Assembly (NCBI GenBank): GCA_910584185.1
Contig: CAJTYC010000051.1
Location: 1-18,018, forward strand
Source of the DNA: an uncultured Muribaculaceae bacterium
GTDB taxonomy: Bacteria > Bacteroidota > Bacteroidia > Bacteroidales > Muribaculaceae
Reading direction: 5' to 3'
Length of the DNA stretch: 18,018 nt
The position numbers and the translations under genes were made by a program. The notes beneath the pieces are model-generated. The model saw nothing but the letters and a program-made list of their open reading frames with translations. It was not told the DNA's origin and made no database searches. Positions 6,846 to 14,341 of the stretch are shown piece by piece. Position 1 is the first letter of the stretch. Each line of letters starts with the position of its first letter.

Positions 6846-6888
6846 CAAACCGGGCCGGACATGAGCAATCATGAACCGGCCCGGTTTG
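6846..6888. terminator. Long perfect hairpin, likely bidirectional terminator
   Basis: CAAACCGGGCCGG (6846-6858) and CCGGCCCGGTTTG (6876-6888) form a perfect 13-bp stem. Inside it CATGA (6860-6864) pairs with TCATG (6869-6873) around a GCAA loop, a GNRA tetraloop, with only small A / AA bulges between the stems. It lies about 100 nt after the sigma gene and 42 nt beyond the stop of the convergent 37-codon ORF. No long T-run follows on either side, so its terminator role is inferred from position and stem strength. Confidence 0.5.
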
Positions 6889-6930
6889 TGTTACGTTTTC
6901 GCCCCTGCAAGCAGCGCTCCGGTCGCGCAC

Positions 6931-7044
6931 TTAGTTGAGAATCATGGTTCCGATGGCGCAACCCTGGATGGTGGCGCAAGTGCGGGCGAACTGACGGATG
7001 AAGCAAAGCGTGGCATTCTTTGGCGCATGCGCGCCGGCATTCAT
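6931..7044 (-). CDS. 37-residue small protein with IRQFAR core (candidate)
   Basis: Minus-strand ORF from ATG (7044-7042) to TAA (6933-6931). The product has 37 residues: MNAGAHAPKNATL, then CFIRQFARTCA, then a short Cys- and Gly-containing stretch, ending GTMILN. I recall very short Bacteroidales proteins built the same way (a polar N-terminus, a FIRQFAR-like core about 20 residues before the end, and a hydrophobic-Leu-Asn C-terminus), but I cannot check this here. Their function is unknown to me. Third positions favour C and G, as in neighbouring genes. No clear ribosome site precedes the ATG (the upstream minus strand reads TCTAAAAATGATGTG) and no minus-strand promoter was found. It converges with the sigma gene across the hairpin and diverges from glnS. 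Confidence 0.45.
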   Translation of the reverse strand: MNAGAHAPKNATLCFIRQFARTCATIQGCAIGTMILN

Positions 7045-7236
7045 CACATCATTTTTAGATAATAAGGAGGAATCGTTTGCCATAGGCATCTTTAAGTTTT
7101 ACATCTATTTTATAATTTTATTTTACAATCCTTGCAGCATGGAGAAGCAGTACACTTACGAGTTAAGTCCTCCACGTTGATGCACATTTATATAACGCAA
7201 CTTCATGAAAAATTATTATATATCATTGATTTTTGT

Positions 7237-7244
7237 TATTTTTG
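7237..7244 (+). promoter_or_regulatory. -7 box of a likely glnS promoter
   Basis: TATTTTTG fits TAnnTTTG fully and lies 31 bp before the ATG at 7276, giving a short leader. No clear TTTG/TTG appears at the -33 distance. Its position rules out translation from the upstream in-frame ATG at 7132 if this promoter is the one used. Confidence 0.45.
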
Positions 7245-7275
7245 CAACTTGTTAGAATATTCAACCACTACAAAG

Positions 7276-8991
7276 ATGGAAAAAGATACTAAAGCAGTAA
7301 GCGAGATGACCGAGGGCACCGCAGAGGGCGGCCTCAATTTTGTGGAACAGGAGATTGTTAACGACCTTGCCGCCGGCAAGAACGGCGGACGGCTCAACAC
7401 CCGTTTTCCGCCCGAACCTAACGGCTACCTTCATATAGGACACGCCAAGGCCTTCATCATGGACTTCGGCGCCGCCGAGAAGTTCGGTGGCACCTGCAAC
7501 CTGCGCTTCGACGACACGAACCCGCAGAAAGAAGACATGGAATATGTCAACGCCATAAAGGAAGATATACATTGGCTCGGTTATGACTGGGAAGACCGTC
7601 TATACTACGCCAGCGACTACTTTCCCAAGCTCTACGACCTGGCAGTGCGCATGATCAAGGAGGGCAAGGCCTATGTGGATGAGCAGAGCAGCGAGGAGAT
7701 AGCCCGCCAGAAAGGCACACCCACGCAGCCCGGCCAGAACAGCCCCTTTCGCGACCGTCCTGTAGCAGAAAACCTCGACCTTTTCGAGCGCATGAACAAG
7801 GGAGAATTTGATGAGGGAAGCATGGTGCTCCGCGCCAAAATCGACATGGCGAGCGACAACATGCACTTCCGCGACCCGATCATGTACCGTATCATCAAAG
7901 CTCCGCACTGGCGCACCGGCGACACCTGGAAGGTATACCCGATGTATGACTTCGCGCATGGCCAGAGCGACTACTTCGAGGGTGTGACCCACTCCATCTG
8001 TACGCTCGAGTTTGTGCCTCACCGCCCGCTCTATGAGTATTTTGTAAAGGAGCTTGCCGACGAGAGCTATTGCCCGCGTCAGATAGAGTTTAACCGCCTC
8101 AACCTCACCTACACCGTGATGAGCAAGCGCAAGCTGCTCCAGCTTGTCACCGAGGGATTGGTGAACGGATGGGATGACCCGCGCATGCCGACCCTCAGGG
8201 GTCTACGCCGTCGCGGCTACACCCCCTCGAGCATCAAGGACTTCGTGAACCGTATCGGCTACACCAAATATGAGGCCCTCAACCACATCGAGCTGCTCGA
8301 GCACTCAGTGCGCGAAGACCTCAACAAGACAGCCACACGCGTAAGTGTGGTGCAGAACCCCGTGAAGCTCGTGCTCGACAACTACCCTGCCGACAAGACC
8401 GAGACCATGGTGATGGACAACAACCCGGAGAACCCCGCAGAGGGCACACACGAGATGCCGTTCAGCCGCGAACTCTGGATAGAGCGCGAAGACTTCATGG
8501 AGAATCCTCCCAAGAAATTCTTCCGCCTCTCGCCCGACAAGGAGGTTCGCCTCAAGGGCGCCTACATCATAAAATGCACCGGAGTGGAGAAAGATGCAGA
8601 GGGCAACATCACCGAGATACACGCCACCTACGACCCCGAAACCCGCAGCGGACTGCCGGGTGCCGACCGCAAGGTGAAAGGCACGCTGCACTGGGTGTCG
8701 GTGCCGACAGCCGTCGATGCTGAGATACGTGATTACGACCGCCTCTTCGCCGTGGAGAACCCGAGCGCCGAGGAGGGTGACTTCCGCGACCTCCTCAATC
8801 CGGATTCGCTCAAGGTGCGTCAAGGTGCGAAATTGGAGCCCTGGCTTGCCGAGCGCGTCAAGGCCGGCGACCACTACCAGTTCCAGCGTCTCGGATACTA
8901 TGTGGTGGATCCCGACACTACGGCCGACCACATCGTATTCAACAAGACAGTCGGTCTTAAAGACAGCTGGGCGAAGATTGCAGCGAAATAA
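7276..8991 (+). CDS. glnS: Glutaminyl-tRNA synthetase
   Basis: Charges tRNA-Gln with glutamine in the cytoplasm. I chose the ATG at 7276 (571 residues, near E. coli GlnRS at 554). The frame is open further up to an ATG at 7132, but that extra part is low-complexity, Leu/Tyr-rich and covers the -7 box. Class I signatures: PPEPNGYLHIGHAKA with HIGH at residues 53-56, and the KMSKS-type loop as MSKRK at 282-286. LRFDDTNPQKEDMEY and the two-beta-barrel anticodon-binding C-terminus from about residue 340 identify GlnRS rather than a bacterial GluRS. The last A of its TAA is the first base of the next gene's ATG, so the two are coupled. A mixed GluRS/GlnRS role is unlikely given the GlnRS-specific C-terminus. 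Confidence 0.94.
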   Translation: MEKDTKAVSEMTEGTAEGGLNFVEQEIVNDLAAGKNGGRLNTRFPPEPNGYLHIGHAKAFIMDFGAAEKFGGTCNLRFDDTNPQKEDMEYVNAIKEDIHWLGYDWEDRLYYASDYFPKLYDLAVRMIKEGKAYVDEQSSEEIARQKGTPTQPGQNSPFRDRPVAENLDLFERMNKGEFDEGSMVLRAKIDMASDNMHFRDPIMYRIIKAPHWRTGDTWKVYPMYDFAHGQSDYFEGVTHSICTLEFVPHRPLYEYFVKELADESYCPRQIEFNRLNLTYTVMSKRKLLQLVTEGLVNGWDDPRMPTLRGLRRRGYTPSSIKDFVNRIGYTKYEALNHIELLEHSVREDLNKTATRVSVVQNPVKLVLDNYPADKTETMVMDNNPENPAEGTHEMPFSRELWIEREDFMENPPKKFFRLSPDKEVRLKGAYIIKCTGVEKDAEGNITEIHATYDPETRSGLPGADRKVKGTLHWVSVPTAVDAEIRDYDRLFAVENPSAEEGDFRDLLNPDSLKVRQGAKLEPWLAERVKAGDHYQFQRLGYYVVDPDTTADHIVFNKTVGLKDSWAKIAAK

Positions 8992-10346
8992 TGACTGAAC
9001 AAAGATATGACGATGCCGGGGACTTCAAGGAGGTCTCCGGCAATTATACACTTCCGGAGGCAATCCGCGAGGCGCAACGATGCCTGCTCTGCAAGGTGGC
9101 GGCATGTCAGAAAGCGTGCCCGATAGGCAATAAGATGCCCGAATGGATAGCCGAACTTGCCAAGGGCAACTTCGGCAACGCCATGGCGATCATCAACACG
9201 CGGAGCAACTTGCCGGCAGTGTGCAGCCGTGTGTGCGCACATGAGCGCCAGTGCGAAGGACACTGCGTATTGGGCAAGAAGGACTCGCCCATCCATGTGG
9301 GCAAGTTAGAGCGTTTCGTAGCCGACTTCGACAGCGAGGCCGGCATAACTCATGAACTCATACCGGAGAAGACACGAGGCCGCGTAGCTGTGATAGGTAG
9401 CGGACCGGCTGGACTCACCATCGCCGGCGACCTCTCGCGCAAGGGATTTGCCGTCGAAATATTTGAGATGGAGCCTGAGCCGGGCGGCGTGCTTCAGTTC
9501 GGCATTCCGGAATACCGTTTGCCCAAGGAGGTGGTGCGCCGTGAAATAAAGAAAATAGAGAACCTCGGCGTGCATTTCCACTTGAACAGCACATGCGGTG
9601 TAGATTTCACCATCGATGATCTGTTCGACCGCGGGTTCGACGCGATATTCATGGGCACCGGCATAGGTGTGCCAAAGAAGCTCAACATACCGGGCATAGA
9701 TCATCCGGGAGTGCAACAAGCCATCTGGTTTTTGCGACGTGTGGCCTTGTATCAGAGCGGCGACATGGCGCGTGAGGAGCTTAAGATACGCAAGGGGGAC
9801 CGCGTGGGGGTTATCGGCTGCGGCAACACCGCGATGGATGCGGCACGCACCGCACTGCGCATGGGCGCCGGCGAAGTGAAAATACTCTATCACCGCACCA
9901 TAGACCGCATGGCTGCGCTACGCGCCGAATATGACGAGGCGGTAAGCGAAGGAGTGGAATTTCACTGGAATGCCTCCGTGACCGACATAAAGGGTGGCGA
10001 TGACGGCAAACTGAAATCGGTGACAGTGACCTACAAGCATGAGAATGAGGCCGGCGAGACTACATACACTAACGAAGAGATGCCCCTCGACTACCTGCTA
10101 TTGGCAGTCGGATCGGCTCCGGCCACCCGAATAGTCTCGACCACCAAAGGGATATCGGTAGACGACCACGGCTACGTGATAACGAAAGAGACACCCTACG
10201 GCATGACGACGCGCAAAGGAGTATTTGCCGGCGGCGACGTAACAAACCGCCCCACCACAGTAGTCCACGCCATGAACGACGCCAAGCACGTAGCCGAAGG
10301 CATAGAACGCTACGTCGACGCCATCAAGCTCATTGCTTGCCTCTGA
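8991..10346 (+). CDS. GltD/NfnB-type FAD, Fe-S, NAD(P)H oxidoreductase
   Basis: Flavoprotein of 451 residues related to the small subunit of glutamate synthase. In order: a first four-Cys cluster motif (Cys 31, 34, 39, 43), a second (Cys 78, 82, 88, 92), an FAD-binding glycine motif GSGPAG (136-141), LQFGIPEYRLPK (168-179), an NAD(P)H-binding motif GCGNTAMDAART (276-287) and GVFAGGDVTNRPTT near the end. GltD passes electrons from NADPH to the large GltB subunit; NfnB-type relatives bifurcate electrons with ferredoxin. Neither gltB nor nfnA is nearby, so which role applies is open. It overlaps glnS by 1 nt; a link through glutamine/glutamate supply is tempting but inferred. A GC-rich repeat with a T-run begins 14 nt after the stop. 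Confidence 0.85.
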   Translation: MTEQRYDDAGDFKEVSGNYTLPEAIREAQRCLLCKVAACQKACPIGNKMPEWIAELAKGNFGNAMAIINTRSNLPAVCSRVCAHERQCEGHCVLGKKDSPIHVGKLERFVADFDSEAGITHELIPEKTRGRVAVIGSGPAGLTIAGDLSRKGFAVEIFEMEPEPGGVLQFGIPEYRLPKEVVRREIKKIENLGVHFHLNSTCGVDFTIDDLFDRGFDAIFMGTGIGVPKKLNIPGIDHPGVQQAIWFLRRVALYQSGDMAREELKIRKGDRVGVIGCGNTAMDAARTALRMGAGEVKILYHRTIDRMAALRAEYDEAVSEGVEFHWNASVTDIKGGDDGKLKSVTVTYKHENEAGETTYTNEEMPLDYLLLAVGSAPATRIVSTTKGISVDDHGYVITKETPYGMTTRKGVFAGGDVTNRPTTVVHAMNDAKHVAEGIERYVDAIKLIACL

Positions 10347-10359
10347 CGATTGACCCCAT

Positions 10360-10405
10360 TGTCGTCGCCGGAGGCTCCTCTCTCCCGGTGGCTTCGCGAC
10401 ATTTT
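10360..10405. repeat. GC-rich repeat copy B, possible gltD-side terminator
   Basis: The 39-bp core at 10360-10398 matches 11202-11240 at 37 of 39 positions (differences at core positions 11 and 22). Its ends are partly complementary (GTCGTCGCCGG with CCGGTGGCTTCGCGAC), and CATTTTTATC follows, so it could end the gltD-like transcript. It lies between convergent genes. Confidence 0.65.
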
Positions 10406-10452
10406 TATCAGTCGTGTATTCTATGCTTTTAATCTGACCGGGCACATAATCA

Positions 10453-11133
10453 CTATTCGTTGCTCTTTAGAGACTGCTTCAATCGGATTACTTTGCCGTC
10501 GTTTTCGAGTTCTTGGGCGTTGGCGAGCAGGGCTTCGAGGCGGTCGGGGGTTATTTTGTAGAGTTTTGGGGTTCGGGCGAGGGGGTAGACGTCGAGCAAG
10601 CGAAGGCGGGATACGTACCAGCGCAGTTCCATTATTTCCGGGAAACAGGTTTTCAGGCCGTGCCAGAAGTCGAAGAGCTTTGATGGGCCTACCACTGAGA
10701 TTGCCGACTCTCCGCTGCGCAGCTTCGCTATACAGAAATGTCGCCAATTGGGACCGGGTTGAAGCAATTCTTCGTCGGAAGCCTTGTAGTTGAGCGTTAC
10801 CTTGACTCCGCATTCGCTGTTTATTCTTGCCATTATATTTCTGAATATCGAGCCGTGGGTGGCGTCATCTTTCAGATTGTTGCTAAAGATGTAATAATGT
10901 ATCATCTCGTGCACCATGGTATCGATGTATTCAGATTCCGGCAAGTCGTTCAGCACGCTTATCTCTATGTGAATCGACTTGCGGCCGGTGCGTGTGTCTG
11001 TGCGCACCACTGTCAGACCCATGCTACGCTTGCGACGGTTTAGATGAATCGGCGGCCTTACCAAAGCACCTCCGAAACATAGCTTGTTATACTTATCAAA
11101 TATGGCTTCGAGTTGTGTTTTTGTTGGATACAT
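10453..11133 (-). CDS. SprT-like zinc metalloprotease
   Basis: Protein of 226 residues with a SprT-like domain at about 5-130. HEMIH (75-79) supplies two zinc ligands and the catalytic Glu; His93 in THGSIF is the likely third ligand. The family includes Spartan/SPRTN, which cleaves DNA-protein crosslinks in eukaryotes, and bacterial SprT/YpaA-type proteins of uncertain role. A zinc-ribbon is not evident. The C-terminal ~90 residues (from about 135) are a basic, helix-rich extension that I do not recognise. The ATG has AAAAGGAAAAAC just upstream. It is the last gene of the minus-strand run, 153 nt after aat and separated from it by a composite repeat, so it may have its own promoter. Confidence 0.85.
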   Translation of the reverse strand: MYPTKTQLEAIFDKYNKLCFGGALVRPPIHLNRRKRSMGLTVVRTDTRTGRKSIHIEISVLNDLPESEYIDTMVHEMIHYYIFSNNLKDDATHGSIFRNIMARINSECGVKVTLNYKASDEELLQPGPNWRHFCIAKLRSGESAISVVGPSKLFDFWHGLKTCFPEIMELRWYVSRLRLLDVYPLARTPKLYKITPDRLEALLANAQELENDGKVIRLKQSLKSNE

Positions 11134-11145
11134 TGTTTTTCCTTT

Positions 11146-11294
11146 TTGGTCGGCGGCGGCGCCTCCTCTCCCCCAGTGCGCTATGCAGCGTAATTCTTCG
11201 TTGTCGTCGCCAGAGGCTCCTCCCTCCCGGTGGCTTCGCGTTGGGGTTATGCTCGCTGAGCCAAATTATTCATTATTCATTATTCATTATTCAT
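11146..11294. repeat. Composite intergenic repeat, copy C
   Basis: GC-rich blocks (11150-11175 with GGCGGCGGCGCCTCCTC, and the 39-bp core 11202-11240) are followed by three full and one nearly full ATTCATT heptamers at 11268-11294. Order and orientation match copy A. The heptamer tract overlaps the aat stop codon region: the TAA of aat (11289-11287) is part of it. Confidence 0.7.
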
Positions 11295-11985
11295 GCTCTT
11301 TGTTCATTATTTCGAGGTATTCTTTTAGGGGGATGTGGCGGCCTCCCATGGTTAGCAGGTGCGGGGTTTCGAACTGGCAGTCTATCATCTTCAGTCCGTT
11401 TTGCTGCATTCGGTGGGCCAAGGCTACGAGCGCTACCTTTGAGGCGTCCGGCTTCAGCGAGAACATGCTCTCTCCGCAAAACACACCATTGATCAGCAAT
11501 CCGTACAGGCCACCTATCAGCTCACCGTGCAACCAGACCTCCACACTGTGGGCAAAGCCGAGTTCAAAGAGCTTCGTATACGCTTCGACCATCTGTTTGC
11601 CAAGCCATGCTCCGGGTTGGTCGATGCGGAGCTTGGAGCAGCCGGAAATCACCCCATGGAAATCCTCGTCAAACGAGACACGATACTCCCCCTTGTTAAG
11701 CCGCGTGCGCAACGAATGTGACACATGAACTTCATCTGGAAAAATAACGAACCGGTCGTAAGGGCAATGCCAATGCAGCTGATTCCACCACTCACGCTCC
11801 TGCTCAGGCACCTCGAGAAGCCGGAAGTCAGTCCAAGGGAATATGCCGAGCGAATACGCCTCCACGAGGCGTCGCGGCGACAGGTCACCACCCACCGCAT
11901 ATAGAGAATCCTCCTCGCGGTCGGCCTCCGGCACATCGAGAGGATGCGGGAAAAAGGGGTAATCCTGGTCTAACTGGAATATCAT
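11287..11985 (-). CDS. aat: Leucyl/phenylalanyl-tRNA-protein transferase
   Basis: Transfers Leu or Phe from tRNA to proteins with N-terminal Arg or Lys, creating N-degrons read by ClpS. I chose the ATG at 11985 (MIFQLDQDYPFFP, 232 residues), which matches the usual Aat N-terminus. An upstream in-frame ATG at 12036 lies inside palindromic repeats. Signatures: YAVGGDLSPRRLVEAYSLGIFPW near the start, ISGCSKLRIDQPGAWL, AHSVEVWLHGELIGGLYG (with the Glu known to be catalytic in the family), FCGESMFS, and DCQFETPHLLTMGG. A short insertion-like difference (WWNQLHWHCPYDRFV) stands where many Aat proteins have WWSPDPR. It follows clpA by 78 nt, consistent with a shared N-degron role. Confidence 0.93.
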   Translation of the reverse strand: MIFQLDQDYPFFPHPLDVPEADREEDSLYAVGGDLSPRRLVEAYSLGIFPWTDFRLLEVPEQEREWWNQLHWHCPYDRFVIFPDEVHVSHSLRTRLNKGEYRVSFDEDFHGVISGCSKLRIDQPGAWLGKQMVEAYTKLFELGFAHSVEVWLHGELIGGLYGLLINGVFCGESMFSLKPDASKVALVALAHRMQQNGLKMIDCQFETPHLLTMGGRHIPLKEYLEIMNKEHE

Positions 11986-12012
11986 GGCTTCTCTGGTTTT
12001 GGATTTTTTATT

Positions 12013-12062
12013 TATGTCATTATGACATATTGACATTATGTCATATTGACATTATATCAATA
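12013..12062. promoter_or_regulatory. Three palindromes spaced 16 bp apart before aat
   Basis: Perfect TATGTCATTATGACATA (12013-12029), perfect TGACATTATGTCA (12031-12043) and near-perfect TATTGACATTATATCAATA (12044-12062, one mismatched pair). Their centres are at 12021, 12037 and 12053. They fill the gap between the clpA stop and the aat start. They could be an operator array, a processed mRNA spacer or a small tandem repeat. Confidence 0.6.
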
Positions 12063-12063
12063 C

Positions 12064-14313
12064 TCATAAGGAGAGGTTATCATCTTTCAGATACACTTTG
12101 GCTTCGCCTCCTTGTCGGAGGTTGCCGAAGAGGATGGCCCGCATCAGCAAGGGCTTCAGCTTATGGTTTATGACGCGGTCTATCTCGCGGCCACCATAGA
12201 TTGGAGAGAAGCCCTCCTTGAGGAGGATATCGCGCGCTTCGGGCGTGAGCTCGAGGGAGACATGCTTCGCCGCGAGCAGCGAGCACAAGGCATCGAGCTT
12301 CTTGTCGAGAATGCGCTCCGCCATAGGGCGCGTCATGTCGTGGAATATCGTTATGTCGGTGAGACGGTTCAGGAACTCCGGCTTGAACTGCTTCTTCACG
12401 GCACGCAGCATCGCCTCGCCACTCTCCACAGTTGAACCGAAACCCACCGAAGCCTGTCGGGCAAACTGCGCACCACTATTGGTTGTCATGATAATCACGG
12501 CATGGCGAAAATCAGTCTTCTCACCCTTATTGTCGGTGAGCATGCCATAATCCATCACCTGGAGCAAGATATTGTAAATGTCGGCATGAGCCTTCTCCAA
12601 CTCGTCGAGCAGCAACACGCAGTGAGGCGACTTGCGCACCGCCGAAGTCAGCAGACCGCCATCCTCATAGCCCACGTAGCCCGCCGGCGAACCAATAAGC
12701 TTTGCCACCGCATGCTTCTCGGCATACTCACTCATGTCGAAACGAATCAGCGGCACCGACAGCTCGTCGGCCAGCACGCGGGCCACCTCAGTCTTGCCGA
12801 CGCCGGTAGGCCCGACAAAAAGGAGCGAAGCCATAGGCTTCTCGGCATCCTTAAGTCCTGCGCTCGCCATAAGCACAGCCTCGCAAACCTTGCGCACAGC
12901 CTCATCCTGACCGAACACACGGCGCAGCATATCGGCTTGCAGAGACTCGAGACGGGTGAAGTCATCCTTATCTTCTGCAAGCACATCGACATTGCAAATC
13001 TTGGCAAGCACACGCGCTATCTCATGCTTACCTATTATATTCGGCAACGCATCGCCATGAACCTCCGCCCAGGCACCGGCCTCATCAATGAGGTCGATAG
13101 CCTTATCAGGTAGGAAACGACCGTTGATGTAACGTTGAGAGCCGGTCACAGCATATGCAATAGCCTCATCAGAATACTCCACCCCATGATAAGCCTCATA
13201 ATTACTTTTGAGGCCATTCAGAATTGCGATGCACTCCTCTACCGACGGCTCCGCGATGTCGATTTTTTCGAAACGCCTTGCAAGCCCCTTACTTTTGGCG
13301 AAAGCACGGTTGAACTCCTCATAAGTCGTGGCTCCCATAAACCTCAGCGAGCCATTTTCGAGATATGGCTTCAGCAAGTTGGATATATCGAGCGAGCCAC
13401 CCTCCACACGACCGGCACCGACAATATTGTGAACCTCATCGATATAGAGTATATTTTCCACACCATCAGGAGCAGCGGCAGAAACACCTTCAAGTATCAT
13501 CTTCAGTCGCTTCTCCATTTCGCCGCGATATTGCGTGCCGGCCATCATCGCACCAAGGTCAAGCGAATAAATCGTCACTCCGCTCAATCTCTCCGGCACA
13601 TCACCGGCATTAATACGGGAAGCCAGACCATAGGCCAACGCGGTCTTGCCCACGCCCGGTTCACCGACATGCAGCGGATTGTTCTTATCCTTACGGCAGA
13701 GCACCTGAATGGTGCGCTCCAATTCGCGGTCACGGCCAATGAGAGGGTTATGGGTTTCCACCATATCATTCAGGCAACTCACATATTGCATCCACTCCTT
13801 AGCTTGTGATGAAGGGTCGGCATTTGCAGCCTCATCCAACGTGTCGCCATCAAAAGAGTCCTGCATTTCCACGCTATCCCAATCATTGTAATGATCAATC
13901 AGCATGCCCATGAAAGAACCCTTGTCGCCCGACGAAAGGTCAGTCAAGGCATTTTGAGCCATAGAATCGCTCAAATCGAACATAGCCGCCACCACGTGTG
14001 TCACCTTCAGTTCATCTTGCGCTGCATTCAGTACATTGGCGAAAGCATCGCGGATTACGTCAGAAAGTTGCGACGAAGGGGCCGGCATGTCATACTCCAT
14101 GTCATCGGGCAGAGGCTCGGCATTTTGCGTTATGTAATCGTGCAAAAAGTCGGCAAGCTCCCTGCCGTGCACAGCATCGATAAACTGCTGCTGACAGGCT
14201 ATTGCCCAGAGCAAATGCTCAGGCGTAACGAACTGCTCGCGCAGAGACCGGGCCAAACGTATTGCCTCGGTGGTCGCTTGAGTCAGGAGTTTTGATTGGC
14301 GTGGTATTTCCAT
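12064..14313 (-). CDS. clpA: ClpA-type AAA+ unfoldase
   Basis: ATP-driven unfoldase that feeds proteins into ClpP and receives N-degron substrates from ClpS. It has 749 residues (E. coli ClpA: 758). Layout: Clp N-domain (1 to about 150, beginning LTQATTEAIRLARSLREQFVTPEHLL), first AAA module with Walker A GEPGVGKT (217-224) and Walker B LYIDE (289-293), second AAA module with GPTGVGKT (501-508) and LLLDE (567-571), sensor-1 TTNSG, and KPEFLNRL. There is no ClpB-type coiled-coil middle domain. A VGF tripeptide (623-625), where E. coli ClpA has IGL, fits a ClpP-docking loop. clpS ends 28 nt upstream. ClpC is less likely because the gene is paired with clpS and lacks the middle insertion. Confidence 0.95.
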   Translation of the reverse strand: MEIPRQSKLLTQATTEAIRLARSLREQFVTPEHLLWAIACQQQFIDAVHGRELADFLHDYITQNAEPLPDDMEYDMPAPSSQLSDVIRDAFANVLNAAQDELKVTHVVAAMFDLSDSMAQNALTDLSSGDKGSFMGMLIDHYNDWDSVEMQDSFDGDTLDEAANADPSSQAKEWMQYVSCLNDMVETHNPLIGRDRELERTIQVLCRKDKNNPLHVGEPGVGKTALAYGLASRINAGDVPERLSGVTIYSLDLGAMMAGTQYRGEMEKRLKMILEGVSAAAPDGVENILYIDEVHNIVGAGRVEGGSLDISNLLKPYLENGSLRFMGATTYEEFNRAFAKSKGLARRFEKIDIAEPSVEECIAILNGLKSNYEAYHGVEYSDEAIAYAVTGSQRYINGRFLPDKAIDLIDEAGAWAEVHGDALPNIIGKHEIARVLAKICNVDVLAEDKDDFTRLESLQADMLRRVFGQDEAVRKVCEAVLMASAGLKDAEKPMASLLFVGPTGVGKTEVARVLADELSVPLIRFDMSEYAEKHAVAKLIGSPAGYVGYEDGGLLTSAVRKSPHCVLLLDELEKAHADIYNILLQVMDYGMLTDNKGEKTDFRHAVIIMTTNSGAQFARQASVGFGSTVESGEAMLRAVKKQFKPEFLNRLTDITIFHDMTRPMAERILDKKLDALCSLLAAKHVSLELTPEARDILLKEGFSPIYGGREIDRVINHKLKPLLMRAILFGNLRQGGEAKVYLKDDNLSL

Positions 14314-14341
14314 AATATCAACTCAACAACATATCAATAAA

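Noticed and set aside
7132..7275. In-frame N-terminal extension of glnS from an ATG at 7132
   Set aside because: The extra residues do not resemble any GlnRS N-terminus, and the stretch covers a good -7 promoter box. The ATG at 7276 gives the expected length.
10347..10452. Coding sequence in the gap after the gltD-like gene
   Set aside because: The plus-strand frame here continues antisense into the SprT-like gene and begins in the repeat; there is no coding support.
11986..12036. Longer aat reading from the ATG at 12036
   Set aside because: The start lies inside a palindrome and the extra residues (MSICHNDINKKSKTREA) are not Aat-like; MIFQL at 11985 matches the family start.
12502..13809. 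Long plus-strand frames opposite clpA
   Set aside because: They are antisense to well-conserved AAA+ motifs, and their products show no recognisable features.
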